Shown: in pieces, positions 43,951 through 53,034 of the stretch | How the letters are laid out: every line of letters starts with the position of its first letter | Position numbering within the stretch: the stretch's first letter is position 1 | DNA from: Persicimonas caeni | Lineage (GTDB): Bacteria; Myxococcota_A; Bradymonadia; Bradymonadales; Bradymonadaceae | Direction: 5' to 3' | DNA length: 64,000 nucleotides | Assembly: GCF_006517175.1 (NCBI RefSeq) | Contig: NZ_CP041186.1 | Location: 4,863,074 to 4,927,073 of the forward strand | Notes under the pieces: generated by a model | What the model was told of the DNA's origin: nothing | Database searches by the model: none | The model's input: the letters and a program-made list of their open reading frames with translations, nothing else | Translations under genes and position numbers: made by a program

Positions 43951-44934
43951 ATGCGCCGACTTGATATCCAAGAGTTTCGCGACCGGCTCGACCAGTTCGA
44001 CCGCGAAGTCGCCCGCACCCCCGACGTCGATCGCTTTTGCTCGGCGTCGTGTTGGGTGATCCCGGCTTTCGAGGCGCTCAGTCCCGACCACGACCTGTGG
44101 GTCTGGGAGGCGTCGAAGACCGAGGGCTTTGTGGCATTGTGCAAGGGTTCGCACCCCCGCGTCGGCCGCTACTTGCAGCCGCTGGAGGCTTCCTGGGGGT
44201 TGGCCAGCCCGATCATCGGCGCCGACGTCGAGGGGGTGACCCGCGAATTCGTCAACGAGGCGCGCCGCATGGCCGATAAGTGGGATATCCTCTTTTTGAC
44301 GGGCATCAGCGAAGACTCGCGCCAGTTCGAGGAGTTGGTGCGCGGTTTCCAGTCCGACCACTTCATGGGAGTCGGCCCGTCGATGGGCCGCCAGTACGCC
44401 GGCTTGGAAGGCGGCGTCGAGGGATTCTTGTCGCGACGCTCGTCGAAATTTCGGGCCAATATCCGGCGCTCGCTGCGCGACGCCGACGATGCCGGCATCA
44501 AGTTTCAGTACCTGTCGGAGTTCGACGAGGCCGAGTGCGAGCGTGTCTTCGACAGGATCATCCGCGTCGAACGAGAGAGCTGGAAGGGCCGCCAGGGCGT
44601 GGGGATCGCCGCCGGGCGCATGTACGACTTCTACAAGCGCATGCTGCCGTGTCTGGCTGAAAAAGACGCGCTTCGGGTCATCTTCGCGACCCTCGACGAC
44701 ACCGACATCGCCTACTGCTTCGGCGGCCTCTTCCAGGACACCTACCGTGGCCTGCAGATGAGCTACCACCAGTCCTACGGCGACCACTCGCCGGGCAACC
44801 TCGTCCAGATCGAGATGATCCGCAACCTTCACGACGAGGGGATCGGGGTCTACGACATGGGCCAATCGATGGACTACAAGTCGAGCTGGACCGACGGGGA
44901 GTTCGAGACGGTGGCGGTGATCGTGAGGCGCTGA
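43951..44934 (+). CDS. GNAT/FemAB-like acyltransferase (Acetyltransf_6 type)
   Basis: The 327-residue protein resembles BioF2-like/FemAB-fold proteins (PF13480). The central segment SRRSSKFRANIRRSLRDADDAG and the late AYCFGGLFQDTYRGLQMSYHQSYGDHSPG fit that group, in which the second half-domain binds an acyl or aminoacyl donor. It is predicted cytoplasmic with no signal peptide. The role may be cell-wall or polysaccharide modification, which is inference. The ribosome site is weak. It converges with the phosphopantetheinyl transferase gene. Confidence 0.75.
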   Translation: MRRLDIQEFRDRLDQFDREVARTPDVDRFCSASCWVIPAFEALSPDHDLWVWEASKTEGFVALCKGSHPRVGRYLQPLEASWGLASPIIGADVEGVTREFVNEARRMADKWDILFLTGISEDSRQFEELVRGFQSDHFMGVGPSMGRQYAGLEGGVEGFLSRRSSKFRANIRRSLRDADDAGIKFQYLSEFDEAECERVFDRIIRVERESWKGRQGVGIAAGRMYDFYKRMLPCLAEKDALRVIFATLDDTDIAYCFGGLFQDTYRGLQMSYHQSYGDHSPGNLVQIEMIRNLHDEGIGVYDMGQSMDYKSSWTDGEFETVAVIVRR

Positions 44935-44947
44935 CCGCGGCGGGGCG

Positions 44948-45655
44948 TTAGCTGTCGAAAGGCCGCACTTCGATTTCGTGCACACCATCCACACAAAGCG
45001 CACCTGCATACCCGGCAGCTATCTGCAGATCGCTCAGCTGCCAGGCTTCCGGCTCGCCATCCTCCACCCACAACAGCCGCGGATCGTCGTCCACGCTCAC
45101 CTCGAAGGTCTTGAGGCCCAGCGCCAGTCCTTGGCCGGTCGCTTTCATGAACGCTTCTTTGCGCGTCCAGCACCGGTAAAACCTCACGAGACGCTCCCGA
45201 TCGGTGTCAGGGGCCATGACGGTTTCGCATTCGCCGGGGGCAAAATGGTGCTCGGCGACCAGGGCGAGGCTCTTGCGGGGGCGGATCTGCTCGAGGTCGA
45301 CGCCCACGGGCCGGTCTTGGCAGAAGGCGAGGAGGCTGTAGGTGCCGGAGTGGGAGACGTTGAATTCGACGCTCGTGTCGGCCACGGCTGGTTTGCCGTG
45401 GTTGCCGTTCACGAAGTCGATTTCGCAGGGAGTTTTGTCGAGATAGGCGCCCAACAGCCGGCGGAGCTGGCTGCGGGTGAGGGTGTAGCTGATTCGGTCG
45501 CGCTCGAAGCGAAACCGCGCAGCACGCGCGGCCTCGTCGTCGGTGAGTAGCTCGGCGGCTCGAGCGACCAGGGGGGCAGGCTGCTCGAGCGACAGCCGCC
45601 ATACGTCGACCGTGTTCGGCTGCAGCTCGAGCGCGTCAGGTGGGGCCTGCCACAT
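44948..45655 (-). CDS. 4'-phosphopantetheinyl transferase (Sfp type)
   Basis: The 235-residue enzyme transfers the phosphopantetheine arm of CoA to carrier-protein serines in fatty acid, polyketide or nonribosomal peptide synthases. It shows EFNVSHSGTYSLLAF, GVDLEQIRPR (with the Mg-binding Asp/Glu) and FYRCWTRKEAFMKATGQGL, the full Sfp-type signature. No synthase gene is in the window. AGGA lies before the ATG. It is followed upstream by the small acidic protein and TPR genes in the same direction. Confidence 0.93.
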   Translation of the reverse strand: MWQAPPDALELQPNTVDVWRLSLEQPAPLVARAAELLTDDEAARAARFRFERDRISYTLTRSQLRRLLGAYLDKTPCEIDFVNGNHGKPAVADTSVEFNVSHSGTYSLLAFCQDRPVGVDLEQIRPRKSLALVAEHHFAPGECETVMAPDTDRERLVRFYRCWTRKEAFMKATGQGLALGLKTFEVSVDDDPRLLWVEDGEPEAWQLSDLQIAAGYAGALCVDGVHEIEVRPFDS

Positions 45656-45691
45656 TGGATTGTCCTGGCCACATTGAGTTGACCTGGCGAT

Positions 45692-45979
45692 TTATTGAGG
45701 GCCGAAGTCCCAGCCCTCGAAGAATTCGTGGACGCGAAGCACCACGCTGAAGCTCTGGTCTTCGAGTTCGTCGGCCGGGCCGAGCTCGGCGACCGCGTGG
45801 GTGGCGTCTTCGACTTGGACGTCGACCGGTGCGTCGTTCATGAACACGACCACCTCGTCGTCGATCGACAGGTCGCAGGCGTCTGCGTCCTGGCTGACCA
45901 GCTCGAGGCGCAAGATATCGTCGTCCTCGATGGTCAAAAAGACCGAGAGGTTGTCGTCGGAGTGGAGTTGCTCGTGCAT
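45692..45979 (-). CDS. Small acidic protein of unknown function
   Basis: The 95-residue protein is strongly acidic with alternating short hydrophobic stretches and likely beta structure (SVFLTIEDDDILRLELVSQD). I recognise no family. It starts one base after the stop of the TPR gene (TGA-C-ATG), so translation is probably coupled and the two products may act together. It lies in front of the phosphopantetheinyl transferase gene, 36 bases away. Confidence 0.65.
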   Translation of the reverse strand: MHEQLHSDDNLSVFLTIEDDDILRLELVSQDADACDLSIDDEVVVFMNDAPVDVQVEDATHAVAELGPADELEDQSFSVVLRVHEFFEGWDFGPQ

Positions 45980-45980
45980 G

Positions 45981-47234
45981 TCACTGCTCGCGGTTCAATT
46001 GGATGACCAGGTTGCCGGGCGGTCGTTCCATGCCCTCGACCTGGGGAAGCTCGACCTCGATGCGGCCGAGTTCGGGGTTTTGCTCGATATACTGCGGGAT
46101 CTGGTCGAGGACCTGGCGAATCGCGTTCTCGTAGCCCGGAGGGGCGGCGTCGGCGTCGCCGAAGATCTGGCGCATGATCGCGCGTACGTCGACCGGCTTA
46201 TTGGGATTGACCGGCACATTTCGCGACGGGTTGAGCAGCGAGCCGTAGACAAACTCGGGAAGGCGCGCGGCGCCTTCGGCTTTGTCCTGCTCTTCCTGCG
46301 CTTTGTCGCTCTTGCCGATCTGGTCGTAGGCCGCCGCGCGCAGGGCGAACAGGTCGGGGTAGTCGCGCGGGTTCTTCATGCGGTCTTCGGCCTCTTTGAG
46401 CGAGGCAACCGCCTCGCCGCCGATGCCGCCGGTGATCTGTGCGGCGGCCAACGCGAGGTAGCCCCAGGGCTCGTCGGGCAGCAGGTCGATGGCGACCCGA
46501 GCGTCGTCGGCGGCGGCGTCGGCGCTGCCGAGGCCCAGCGCGAGCTGGCTTCGAAGCAGCGCGCCGGGGGCGGCGAACGTGGGATCTTCGCCCTCGTCGA
46601 CCAGCAGCTCGAGGGTCTCACGTGCGCCGGCCGAGTCGCCGTTAAGCGCCTGGAGACGCGCCAGGTTCAGGCGCGACTCCTCGTCATACGGGTCGGAGTC
46701 GACGGCGTAGCCGAGGTCGCGCTGGGCGTCCTCGAGTTGGCCCCAGCGCAGCGCGATCATGCCGCGGATCGCGAACGGCTGGCCTTCCTGGTCGTCGAGC
46801 TCGATGGCGCGATCGAGGTCGATCATCGCCGCGCGGTGAAAGTCGAGGTAGTCGTGGACCATGGCGCGGCCGACGATGGCCGTCCACAGCTCGCCGTCTG
46901 CCTGCACCGCCTGGTTGAACGCTTGGCGTGCCTCGTCGATCTTGTCGGCGTAGTAAAGCGCGTAGCCCTTGAATGCCAGCAGGCGGGCACGATCTTCGTG
47001 ATCGTCGACTTCCTCGATCGAGTCGTTTACCAGTTCGACGCACGCGTCGTAGTCGTCGGACTCGAGGGCAATCTCGGCCTCGAGGATGCGCAGGCGCGGC
47101 TGGGGCCCGTGTTCTTCGATGGCGGCCTCGAGGCGCTCTTGGGCCTCGTCGAGGTCGTCTTCGGCGATGAGGTCGTCGATCTCGGCGACCACGTCGTCGA
47201 GAGTTTGGGATTTGCCAGATTCTTGGTCTGCCAT
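45981..47234 (-). CDS. TPR-repeat protein
   Basis: The 417-residue acidic cytoplasmic protein consists mainly of tetratricopeptide-like repeats (about 15-320), for example LLAFKGYALYYADKIDEARQAF and FAIRGMIALRWGQLEDAQRDL. The C-terminal 100 residues are less repetitive and end in LPQVEGMERPPGNLVIQLNREQ. TPRs mediate protein contacts; the partner is unknown. I took the ATG at 47234 instead of a GTG further out because the N-terminus MADQESGKSQ is compact and follows an AAGG. It is divergent from the polyprenyl synthase gene. Confidence 0.8.
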   Translation of the reverse strand: MADQESGKSQTLDDVVAEIDDLIAEDDLDEAQERLEAAIEEHGPQPRLRILEAEIALESDDYDACVELVNDSIEEVDDHEDRARLLAFKGYALYYADKIDEARQAFNQAVQADGELWTAIVGRAMVHDYLDFHRAAMIDLDRAIELDDQEGQPFAIRGMIALRWGQLEDAQRDLGYAVDSDPYDEESRLNLARLQALNGDSAGARETLELLVDEGEDPTFAAPGALLRSQLALGLGSADAAADDARVAIDLLPDEPWGYLALAAAQITGGIGGEAVASLKEAEDRMKNPRDYPDLFALRAAAYDQIGKSDKAQEEQDKAEGAARLPEFVYGSLLNPSRNVPVNPNKPVDVRAIMRQIFGDADAAPPGYENAIRQVLDQIPQYIEQNPELGRIEVELPQVEGMERPPGNLVIQLNREQ

Positions 47235-47430
47235 GGGTTCGCCTTCTTCTTCGTGGGAATTCACGGCGGTAAATTGTCATGGTCGCTCGGAGGCGTCAAT
47301 GGTTGGCGTGGCAGAGCCAACAAGCAAAGCATTCCAAATCGAACTCGACTTATGCTATCCACCCGAACCATATTCGCGACCGCACGCATCTAAACGCAGC
47401 CCTAACCTACTCACACCCTAAGAATACGCC

Positions 47431-48462
47431 ATGAGCGAGATGATGACGAACTTCGAGCGCCTGCGAGACACCTACCTTGGCGAAATCCACGCGTTGATCG
47501 ACCGGGTCGTCGAGGACGAGGCGCCCGAAGGCTCGTCACTGGTGGAGATGTGCCGCTACCACATGAAGACCGGCGGCAAGCGATTACGCGCGCTGTTGCC
47601 ACTGGCGGTGGCCGAGGCGTTCGGCGCCGAGCCGACCAAACTGGTGCCGTTGGGCGCGGCCTGCGAGATGCTGCACAACGCCACGTTGGTCCACGACGAT
47701 CTGCAGGATCGCGATCAGATCCGCCGCGGCGAAGAGACGGTGTGGGTGCGCTTCGGCGAGCCGCGTGCGATCAACTTGGGAGACGCGATGCTCTACTGGA
47801 CGCTGCTTCTGGCGGGGCGCCTGGAGTGTCCGGCCGACAAGCGCCAGCGCATCTCGTCGCGCATCTTGCGCGAGACGCTGCGGGTGGTCGACGGTCAGGA
47901 GCGTGAGTTTTTGCTCAAGGACGTCACCTCGCCGTCCGTCGACGACTATTTCCGCATGGTCGAGGGCAAGACGAGCGGGCTCTTTGCACTCCCTCTCGGC
48001 GCCGCGGCCGACTTTTGCGACGCGCCCGAAGACGTCATCGACGAACTCGAGATCGCCGCCGGCCATCTGGGCGTGCTCTTCCAGATCCAGGACGACGTGC
48101 TCGATCTGTACGCTGACAAGGGCCGCGAGCACCGCGGCACCGACATCTGTGAGGGTAAGATCTCGGCGCTCGTGGTTCACTTCTTGACCCACGCCCCCGA
48201 AGACGAGGCCGCCTGGCTTCGCGACGTGCTCGACCGGCCGCGCGACGAGGTCAGCCACGACGACATCGATCGAGTCATCGACGCGTTTCGCGAGCACGGC
48301 TCGCTCGACTTCGCGCTCAACGAGATCGACCGGCGCCGCCGGCTTGCCTGCGACACCAAATTCTTCGCCGACTACCCGGCGATCGAGGGGCTGCTGCGCG
48401 GCATGGCCGAGGTCTTCTTGAAGCCGATCCAACACGTGATCGCCGCGGAGCAGCAGGCGTAG
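47431..48462 (+). CDS. Polyprenyl diphosphate synthase
   Basis: The 343-residue isoprenoid chain-elongating enzyme has the family layout. LVHDDLQDRDQIRRGEETVW is the first Asp-rich motif (DDxxD) and FQIQDDVLDLYAD is the second. GGKRLRALLPL at about residue 45-55 binds the pyrophosphate. Product length cannot be read from sequence alone; octaprenyl or geranylgeranyl types are both possible. It would supply quinone side chains or lipid carriers. It is expressed away from the TPR gene. Confidence 0.9.
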   Translation: MSEMMTNFERLRDTYLGEIHALIDRVVEDEAPEGSSLVEMCRYHMKTGGKRLRALLPLAVAEAFGAEPTKLVPLGAACEMLHNATLVHDDLQDRDQIRRGEETVWVRFGEPRAINLGDAMLYWTLLLAGRLECPADKRQRISSRILRETLRVVDGQEREFLLKDVTSPSVDDYFRMVEGKTSGLFALPLGAAADFCDAPEDVIDELEIAAGHLGVLFQIQDDVLDLYADKGREHRGTDICEGKISALVVHFLTHAPEDEAAWLRDVLDRPRDEVSHDDIDRVIDAFREHGSLDFALNEIDRRRRLACDTKFFADYPAIEGLLRGMAEVFLKPIQHVIAAEQQA

Positions 48463-48591
48463 CGCATCGCAAAGACCGCTTCTGTGCAAAAATTTCGTGC
48501 GATCGCAGCGTGTTAGCGCCTTGCGAAGGATGGGGTGGGCGACTACAACTTCGGTGGAATCTTAACCGCCCCCACGCAAGCGCATGCTGAC

Positions 48592-49503
48592 ATGAGTGAA
48601 GACAAAACCACTGGCTGCCCCGTCGCCCACTCGCCGGCGTCTTCCGACGACGATCAAGAACTCTTGAGCTACGGCTCGTACCTGAGGGTGCCCGAGTTGT
48701 TGGAGCTGCAGGAGCTCAAGAGCGAGCCGCCGGCGCACGACGAGCTTCTGTTCATCATCATCCACCAGACCTACGAGCTCTGGTTCAAGCTGATCTTGTT
48801 CGAGCTCGACAGCGTACGCGACGCGATGCGAAACGACGACCCGTACGAGGCGTCGCGACTTCTGCAGCGCGTGCTGACCATCGAAGGGCTTCTGGTCCAG
48901 CAGATCCACGTGCTCGAGACGATGACCCCGCGCGATTTCCTGAGCTTTCGCTCCGCGCTCATGCCTGCCAGCGGTTTCCAGTCCGCCCAGTTCCGGGAGG
49001 TGGAGTTCGCCAGTGGCATCAAGCAGGGTGGTGAGGTGATGAAGAATATGCAGATGCTCGAGCAGGAGCGCGAGCGTCTGGAGCGTCGGCTCGAGGAGCC
49101 GAGCCTGCGCACCGAGTTTTACGAGCTTCTCCAACGACTCGGCTACGAGGTGGCGGTGCCGCCCGAGGAAGGCGAGGCCGACGAGGAGACGCGTCAGAAG
49201 GTCTTCGACGGCCTACACGACGTGTACGAGAACCCCGAGAATCACTTTCACGTGTACAATTTGGCCGAGGCTCTGGTCTCCCACGACCAGAATATCTTGC
49301 TGTGGCGTTTCCACCACGTGCGGGTCGTCGAGCGGCTCATCGGCACCAAGCCCGGGACCGGCGGCTCGTCGGGCGTGGGCTATCTGTCGTCGACCCTCGA
49401 AAAGCGCGCTTTCCCGTTGTTGTGGGAAGTGCGCGGTCAGCTGAGCGACGAGGCGCTGTACGGCACTCGCCGCGGCCCCACCCAGCCGCCGCTTGGCGAA
49501 TAA
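48592..49503 (+). CDS. kynA: Tryptophan 2,3-dioxygenase
   Basis: The 303-residue haem enzyme opens the indole ring of tryptophan to N-formylkynurenine, first step of the kynurenine pathway. Signature blocks are clear: LLFIIIHQTYELWFKLILFE, SFRSALMPASGFQS and LWRFHHVRVVERLIGTKPGT, the last providing the haem-ligand His, followed by GGSSGVGYL. The rest of the pathway is not adjacent. The ATG at 48592 gives the usual N-terminus; an upstream start at 48535 would add 19 residues with no clear ribosome site in either case. Confidence 0.93.
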   Translation: MSEDKTTGCPVAHSPASSDDDQELLSYGSYLRVPELLELQELKSEPPAHDELLFIIIHQTYELWFKLILFELDSVRDAMRNDDPYEASRLLQRVLTIEGLLVQQIHVLETMTPRDFLSFRSALMPASGFQSAQFREVEFASGIKQGGEVMKNMQMLEQERERLERRLEEPSLRTEFYELLQRLGYEVAVPPEEGEADEETRQKVFDGLHDVYENPENHFHVYNLAEALVSHDQNILLWRFHHVRVVERLIGTKPGTGGSSGVGYLSSTLEKRAFPLLWEVRGQLSDEALYGTRRGPTQPPLGE

Positions 49504-49507
49504 ATCG

Positions 49508-49561
49508 CAGAGCACCTTGTCTTCTCAGAGCACCTTGCCTTCTCAGAGAACCTTGCCTTCG
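49508..49561. repeat. 18-base tandem repeat, three copies, covering a stop codon
   Basis: Units at 49508-49525, 49526-49543 and 49544-49561 differ at only a few positions (core CAGAGCACCTTGCCTTCT). On the minus strand they encode EGKVL followed by TGA, then EGKVL and TGA again, then EDKVL. The lipoprotein ends at the first of these stops. Confidence 0.7.
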
Positions 49562-50370
49562 AGGGTGTAGTCGAATTGCGACTCGCCCTCGGAGGCGCCG
49601 AGCACCCCTGCCTTGAACGACCAGATCGAGTTGCTGTTCTTGACGATGATCGTCCATGTCTCGGTGTTGCCATCACGCACGCACTGCATGGATCGATATT
49701 GGTCGTCGCGCCCCTCATCACAGGGAACGCTCGCCCCGCCGACGCGCACGTCGAGCCCCCATTCGGAGTCGATGCACATCTCGGGCACGGTCAGCTTGAC
49801 CTGCATTCGGAACTGGGCGTCACACGGCGCGATATTCATGCCGAAGTAGTCGCCCTCTTCGTCGTAGCACATCGTGCCGTTGATGGTCGTCGACCAGTCC
49901 TCGGGCTGCTCGAGCGAGCCGTAGCAGCCCAGGGTGGTGTCCTTGAACTCGTCGGCGTCGATCCACTCGTCGTTGTCGTAATTGTCGTCGTTCTCGCAGG
50001 TGACCGTGAAGGGGTCGACCGCGCACGTCTCGTCGCCGCCGGAGTCTTGCCTGCCGGAGTCTTGGCCACCTGAATCTTGGCCACCTGAATCTTGGCCACC
50101 GGAGTCTTCGCCCGTGGAAGCATCGTCGCCCGTCGAAGTGTCTGGGCTCGAGGCGTCGGGGTTTGGCGAATTGTTCTGGGTGTTGTTTCCGGTGTCGGTG
50201 CCCGTCTGAGGCTGACAACGTCCGGCGACACAGGTCTCCCCGCTAAAGCAATCGTCGGAGGTGGAACATGCCTGCGGATTGTCCGAGCAGCCGCTCGCGG
50301 CCAGGCACGTCAACAGGAGAGCGGTAGCTGCGCTGGTCGCGGCGTTCGTACGGAGGCGAGTCGACATCAT
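49543..50370 (-). CDS. Cys-rich lipoprotein, copy 2 of a tandem pair
   Basis: The 275-residue protein has a signal peptide with lipobox ASGC, then CSTSDDCFSGETCVAGRCQ, a typical Cys knot of this group. A linker with SGGQD units follows, then a C-terminal domain of about 165 residues. This starts CAVDPFTVTCENDD and includes NDEWIDADEF, a motif shared with the neighbouring paralogue. Function is unknown. The ATG at 50370 overlaps the stop of the upstream gene (ATGA) with no ribosome site of its own, so translation is coupled. A second ATG directly follows. The end lies in an 18-base repeat. Confidence 0.75.
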   Translation of the reverse strand: MMSTRLRTNAATSAATALLLTCLAASGCSDNPQACSTSDDCFSGETCVAGRCQPQTGTDTGNNTQNNSPNPDASSPDTSTGDDASTGEDSGGQDSGGQDSGGQDSGRQDSGGDETCAVDPFTVTCENDDNYDNDEWIDADEFKDTTLGCYGSLEQPEDWSTTINGTMCYDEEGDYFGMNIAPCDAQFRMQVKLTVPEMCIDSEWGLDVRVGGASVPCDEGRDDQYRSMQCVRDGNTETWTIIVKNSNSIWSFKAGVLGASEGESQFDYTLEGKVL

Positions 50371-51131
50371 TGGTGTAGTTTGACCGTGATTTCGTAGGGG
50401 ACTTGAACTTTCTTGTCGCTCGACCCGTGGGAGACGGCGAAATAGGCTGCTCGGTTTTCGCTCTGGACCGGCGTTTGCTCGACGATGTGCTGGATGCGCA
50501 GGCCGCCGTTTTCGAGCGGAGTGCAGTTCGTGTTCGCGTCGTCGCACGAGTGGTTCTTGAACTCGAAATTGACCAACTCGGTGGTGCACTGGTTGGTGGG
50601 GCGGAACTCGAAGTCGATGTAGTAGGCGAAGTCTTTGCAGGTGTTGTAGCTGAAGTCGTAAAAGTCAGCCGTCTCCAGCGGGCACAGCGTGGCGCTGAAG
50701 GTCTGGTCGATGGGTCGAAAGTCGAGCCGACACCCGAAGGCCTCGTTGGCGTCGAAGATATGCTCCGACGCAATCCACTCTTCGTTGGGCTCGTACTCGT
50801 CGTTTTGGCAGGTCTCGCCGAACGGGTCGGCGACACACTCGGGCTCGCCGTTGTTGTTATTCGACGAACCCGTGTCGTCTCCGCTCGTGCCGGAGTCGCC
50901 TTGCGTGCCCGAATCGCCCTGCGTGCCACCGTCGGCCGAGGTGTTGTTGTCGGGCGTACCGTTGTTGGAGGCGTCCGATTCGGTCACCACCAGGCACTTA
51001 CCGCCTCGGCACACCTCGCCGCCGAAGCAGTCGTCGGTCGTCTCACACGCTGCCGAGTCGGAGCAGGCGGAGAGTGCGGCAGCCGCACAGCCGAGAAAGA
51101 CCAGGCTTAGGATTGTTCGCAACGTATTCAT
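50367..51131 (-). CDS. Cys-rich lipoprotein, copy 1 of a tandem pair
   Basis: The 254-residue protein shares the layout of its downstream neighbour: lipobox LSAC, CETTDDCFGGEVCRGGKCL, an Asn/Gly/Asp/Thr linker, then CVADPFGETCQNDEYEPNEEWIASEH and a C-terminal domain with six further cysteines. The domain has no recognised enzyme motif and may be a binding module at the cell surface. An ATG at 51131 is favoured over one two codons upstream because it starts a normal signal peptide. Both genes are likely transcribed together from upstream of 51131. Confidence 0.75.
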   Translation of the reverse strand: MNTLRTILSLVFLGCAAAALSACSDSAACETTDDCFGGEVCRGGKCLVVTESDASNNGTPDNNTSADGGTQGDSGTQGDSGTSGDDTGSSNNNNGEPECVADPFGETCQNDEYEPNEEWIASEHIFDANEAFGCRLDFRPIDQTFSATLCPLETADFYDFSYNTCKDFAYYIDFEFRPTNQCTTELVNFEFKNHSCDDANTNCTPLENGGLRIQHIVEQTPVQSENRAAYFAVSHGSSDKKVQVPYEITVKLHQ

Positions 51132-51282
51132 GAGCATCACTCTAACGTGCGTGTCGGCCGGAATCCAGTAGCGGGACGTGCTGCAGAGGCGTGTCGCCTT
51201 AAATAGACGCAACCGCGCTCATGTGCTAATGGCAGAGCCGTTACTTTTTAGCTGATTGTATTGCCCGTTGGAGTGAATTGTC

Positions 51283-53034
51283 ATGAATAACCGCAATGCG
51301 CGTTTGTACTCGTTGTTGGTCGCGTCACTGCTTGCCTTTGGCGCGCAACCCGCTTTTGCTCAGGAAGCCGAAGGGGCCGACGACGCCGCCGAAGAGACCA
51401 AGACCGAAGGTGAGCAGGCCGAAGAAGGCCAGGACGAGGCTGAAGAAGCCACCGAAGCCACCGAAGCCACCGAAGAAGGCGAAGACGCTAAAGAAGACGA
51501 GGACGGCGAGGACGACGAACCCGCCGAGAGCGCGCACGGAAGTTACGAGTGGAAGCCCTCTTGGGGTGGTGGTGTCGAAGCCGGCGTCTTCTTCAGCGAC
51601 CTCGATCGCTGGAACAGGAACCTGCTCGAAGACGAAGCGCAGTTCGACACGAGCACCATCTGGCACTTCGACGGCGCCGTCGAAGCCTCGTTCATCGAGG
51701 GCACGCGCCTGTCGGTGTTCGGAGGATTCACCACGCCGTTTGCCGACAACCCCTCCCTGACCGCCTGGTATGTGGGCCTCGAGCCGGCCTTCGCCTTCCG
51801 CCGCGACGAGTGGGAGATGGCCGTGGGCCTGAGCACCGGTGTGGGCGGGACCAACCTGTCGGTCGATCCCGACAAGAGCGCCGACACCAAGCTCGTGTTG
51901 CTGCGTCCGTTTTTGGAGGTCCGCCGCTATCTGAGCGAGAGCGCTGCGGTTTACGTGCGCGGCGGCTTCAACCAGTGGCTTCCGTTCGACGTGGCCACCG
52001 AGGGCGGCCTGCAATTCGGCGAGGACGTCCGGGATACCAACGAAGAGGAGCTCGACGAGGGCGGGGCTTACCTGGCCCTCGGCGTGCGCTTCGGTAGCTA
52101 TCCCGAGCACGTCAAGATCGTGCCCGACACCGACGGCGACGGCTTCCGCGACGACGTCGACAGCTGCCCCGAGAAGCCCGAGGACGAAGACGGCTTCGAA
52201 GATGAAGACGGCTGCCCCGAGCTCGATAACGACGACGACGGCATCAATGATGACGTGGACGAGTGTCCCAACAAAGCCGAAGACAAAGACGGCTGGAAGG
52301 ACGAAGACGGTTGTCCCGAGACCGATGATGACACCGACGGCGACGGCATCCTCGACAAAGATGACGAGTGCCCCGAGAAGGCCGAAGACAAAGACGGCTT
52401 CGAAGATGAAGACGGCTGCCCCGATCCCGACAACGACGAAGATGGCATCGCCGATGCCGACGACGAATGCCCCAACCAGAAGGGTGTCGCCGAGAAGAAC
52501 GGCTGCCCGCTCAAGCGCGTTGTCGTGACGCTCAAGCGGATTATGATCAACGAGAAGGTCTTCTTCGAGTACAACAAAGCTGACATCCAAGAGAAGTCGT
52601 TCGACCTGCTCAACGAGGTCGCCCAGGTCATCAAGGACAACCCGCGGATCAAGAAGATCGAGATCCAGGGCCACACCGACCACAAAGGCAGCGACGACTA
52701 CAACATGGAGCTGTCGGACAAGCGCGCGAAGTCGGTCCACGACTACCTGGTCGAGCAGGGCGTCGACGCCGATCGCCTGACCTCGAAGGGCTACGGCGAG
52801 ACCGACCCGCTGGTGCCGCTCGAAGAGGGCCAAGAGGACAAGGATGAGACCGAAGAGGCTGCGGCCCAAAACCGCCGCGTCGAGTTCGTCATCCTCGAGC
52901 AGGAAGACGTCAAGAAGGTCGTGCCCGAAACCGAAGTCCCCGAGGACGCCGCCGAGGTCGAAGAGACCGACGAGACGGTGCCTGTGAATGGTTCTGATGA
53001 CGAAAAGAAAGAGGATGACGAGTATGCCGAATAA
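51283..53034 (+). CDS. OmpA-family outer-membrane protein with TSP3 repeats
   Basis: The 583-residue protein begins with a signal peptide ending AFAQ, then a highly acidic stretch of Glu/Ala. A region of about 190 residues follows with beta-barrel character. About four thrombospondin type 3-like Ca-binding repeats (DxDGDGxxDxxDxCP pattern, about 285-405) come next. The C-terminal OmpA domain (about 425-545) has VFFEYNKADI, IEIQGHTDHKG and NMELSDKRAKSV, which bind peptidoglycan. A final acidic tail ends it. It anchors the outer membrane to the wall, the calcium repeats acting as spacer. The ribosome site is GGAG. The next gene overlaps its end by 11 bases. Confidence 0.93.
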   Translation: MNNRNARLYSLLVASLLAFGAQPAFAQEAEGADDAAEETKTEGEQAEEGQDEAEEATEATEATEEGEDAKEDEDGEDDEPAESAHGSYEWKPSWGGGVEAGVFFSDLDRWNRNLLEDEAQFDTSTIWHFDGAVEASFIEGTRLSVFGGFTTPFADNPSLTAWYVGLEPAFAFRRDEWEMAVGLSTGVGGTNLSVDPDKSADTKLVLLRPFLEVRRYLSESAAVYVRGGFNQWLPFDVATEGGLQFGEDVRDTNEEELDEGGAYLALGVRFGSYPEHVKIVPDTDGDGFRDDVDSCPEKPEDEDGFEDEDGCPELDNDDDGINDDVDECPNKAEDKDGWKDEDGCPETDDDTDGDGILDKDDECPEKAEDKDGFEDEDGCPDPDNDEDGIADADDECPNQKGVAEKNGCPLKRVVVTLKRIMINEKVFFEYNKADIQEKSFDLLNEVAQVIKDNPRIKKIEIQGHTDHKGSDDYNMELSDKRAKSVHDYLVEQGVDADRLTSKGYGETDPLVPLEEGQEDKDETEEAAAQNRRVEFVILEQEDVKKVVPETEVPEDAAEVEETDETVPVNGSDDEKKEDDEYAE

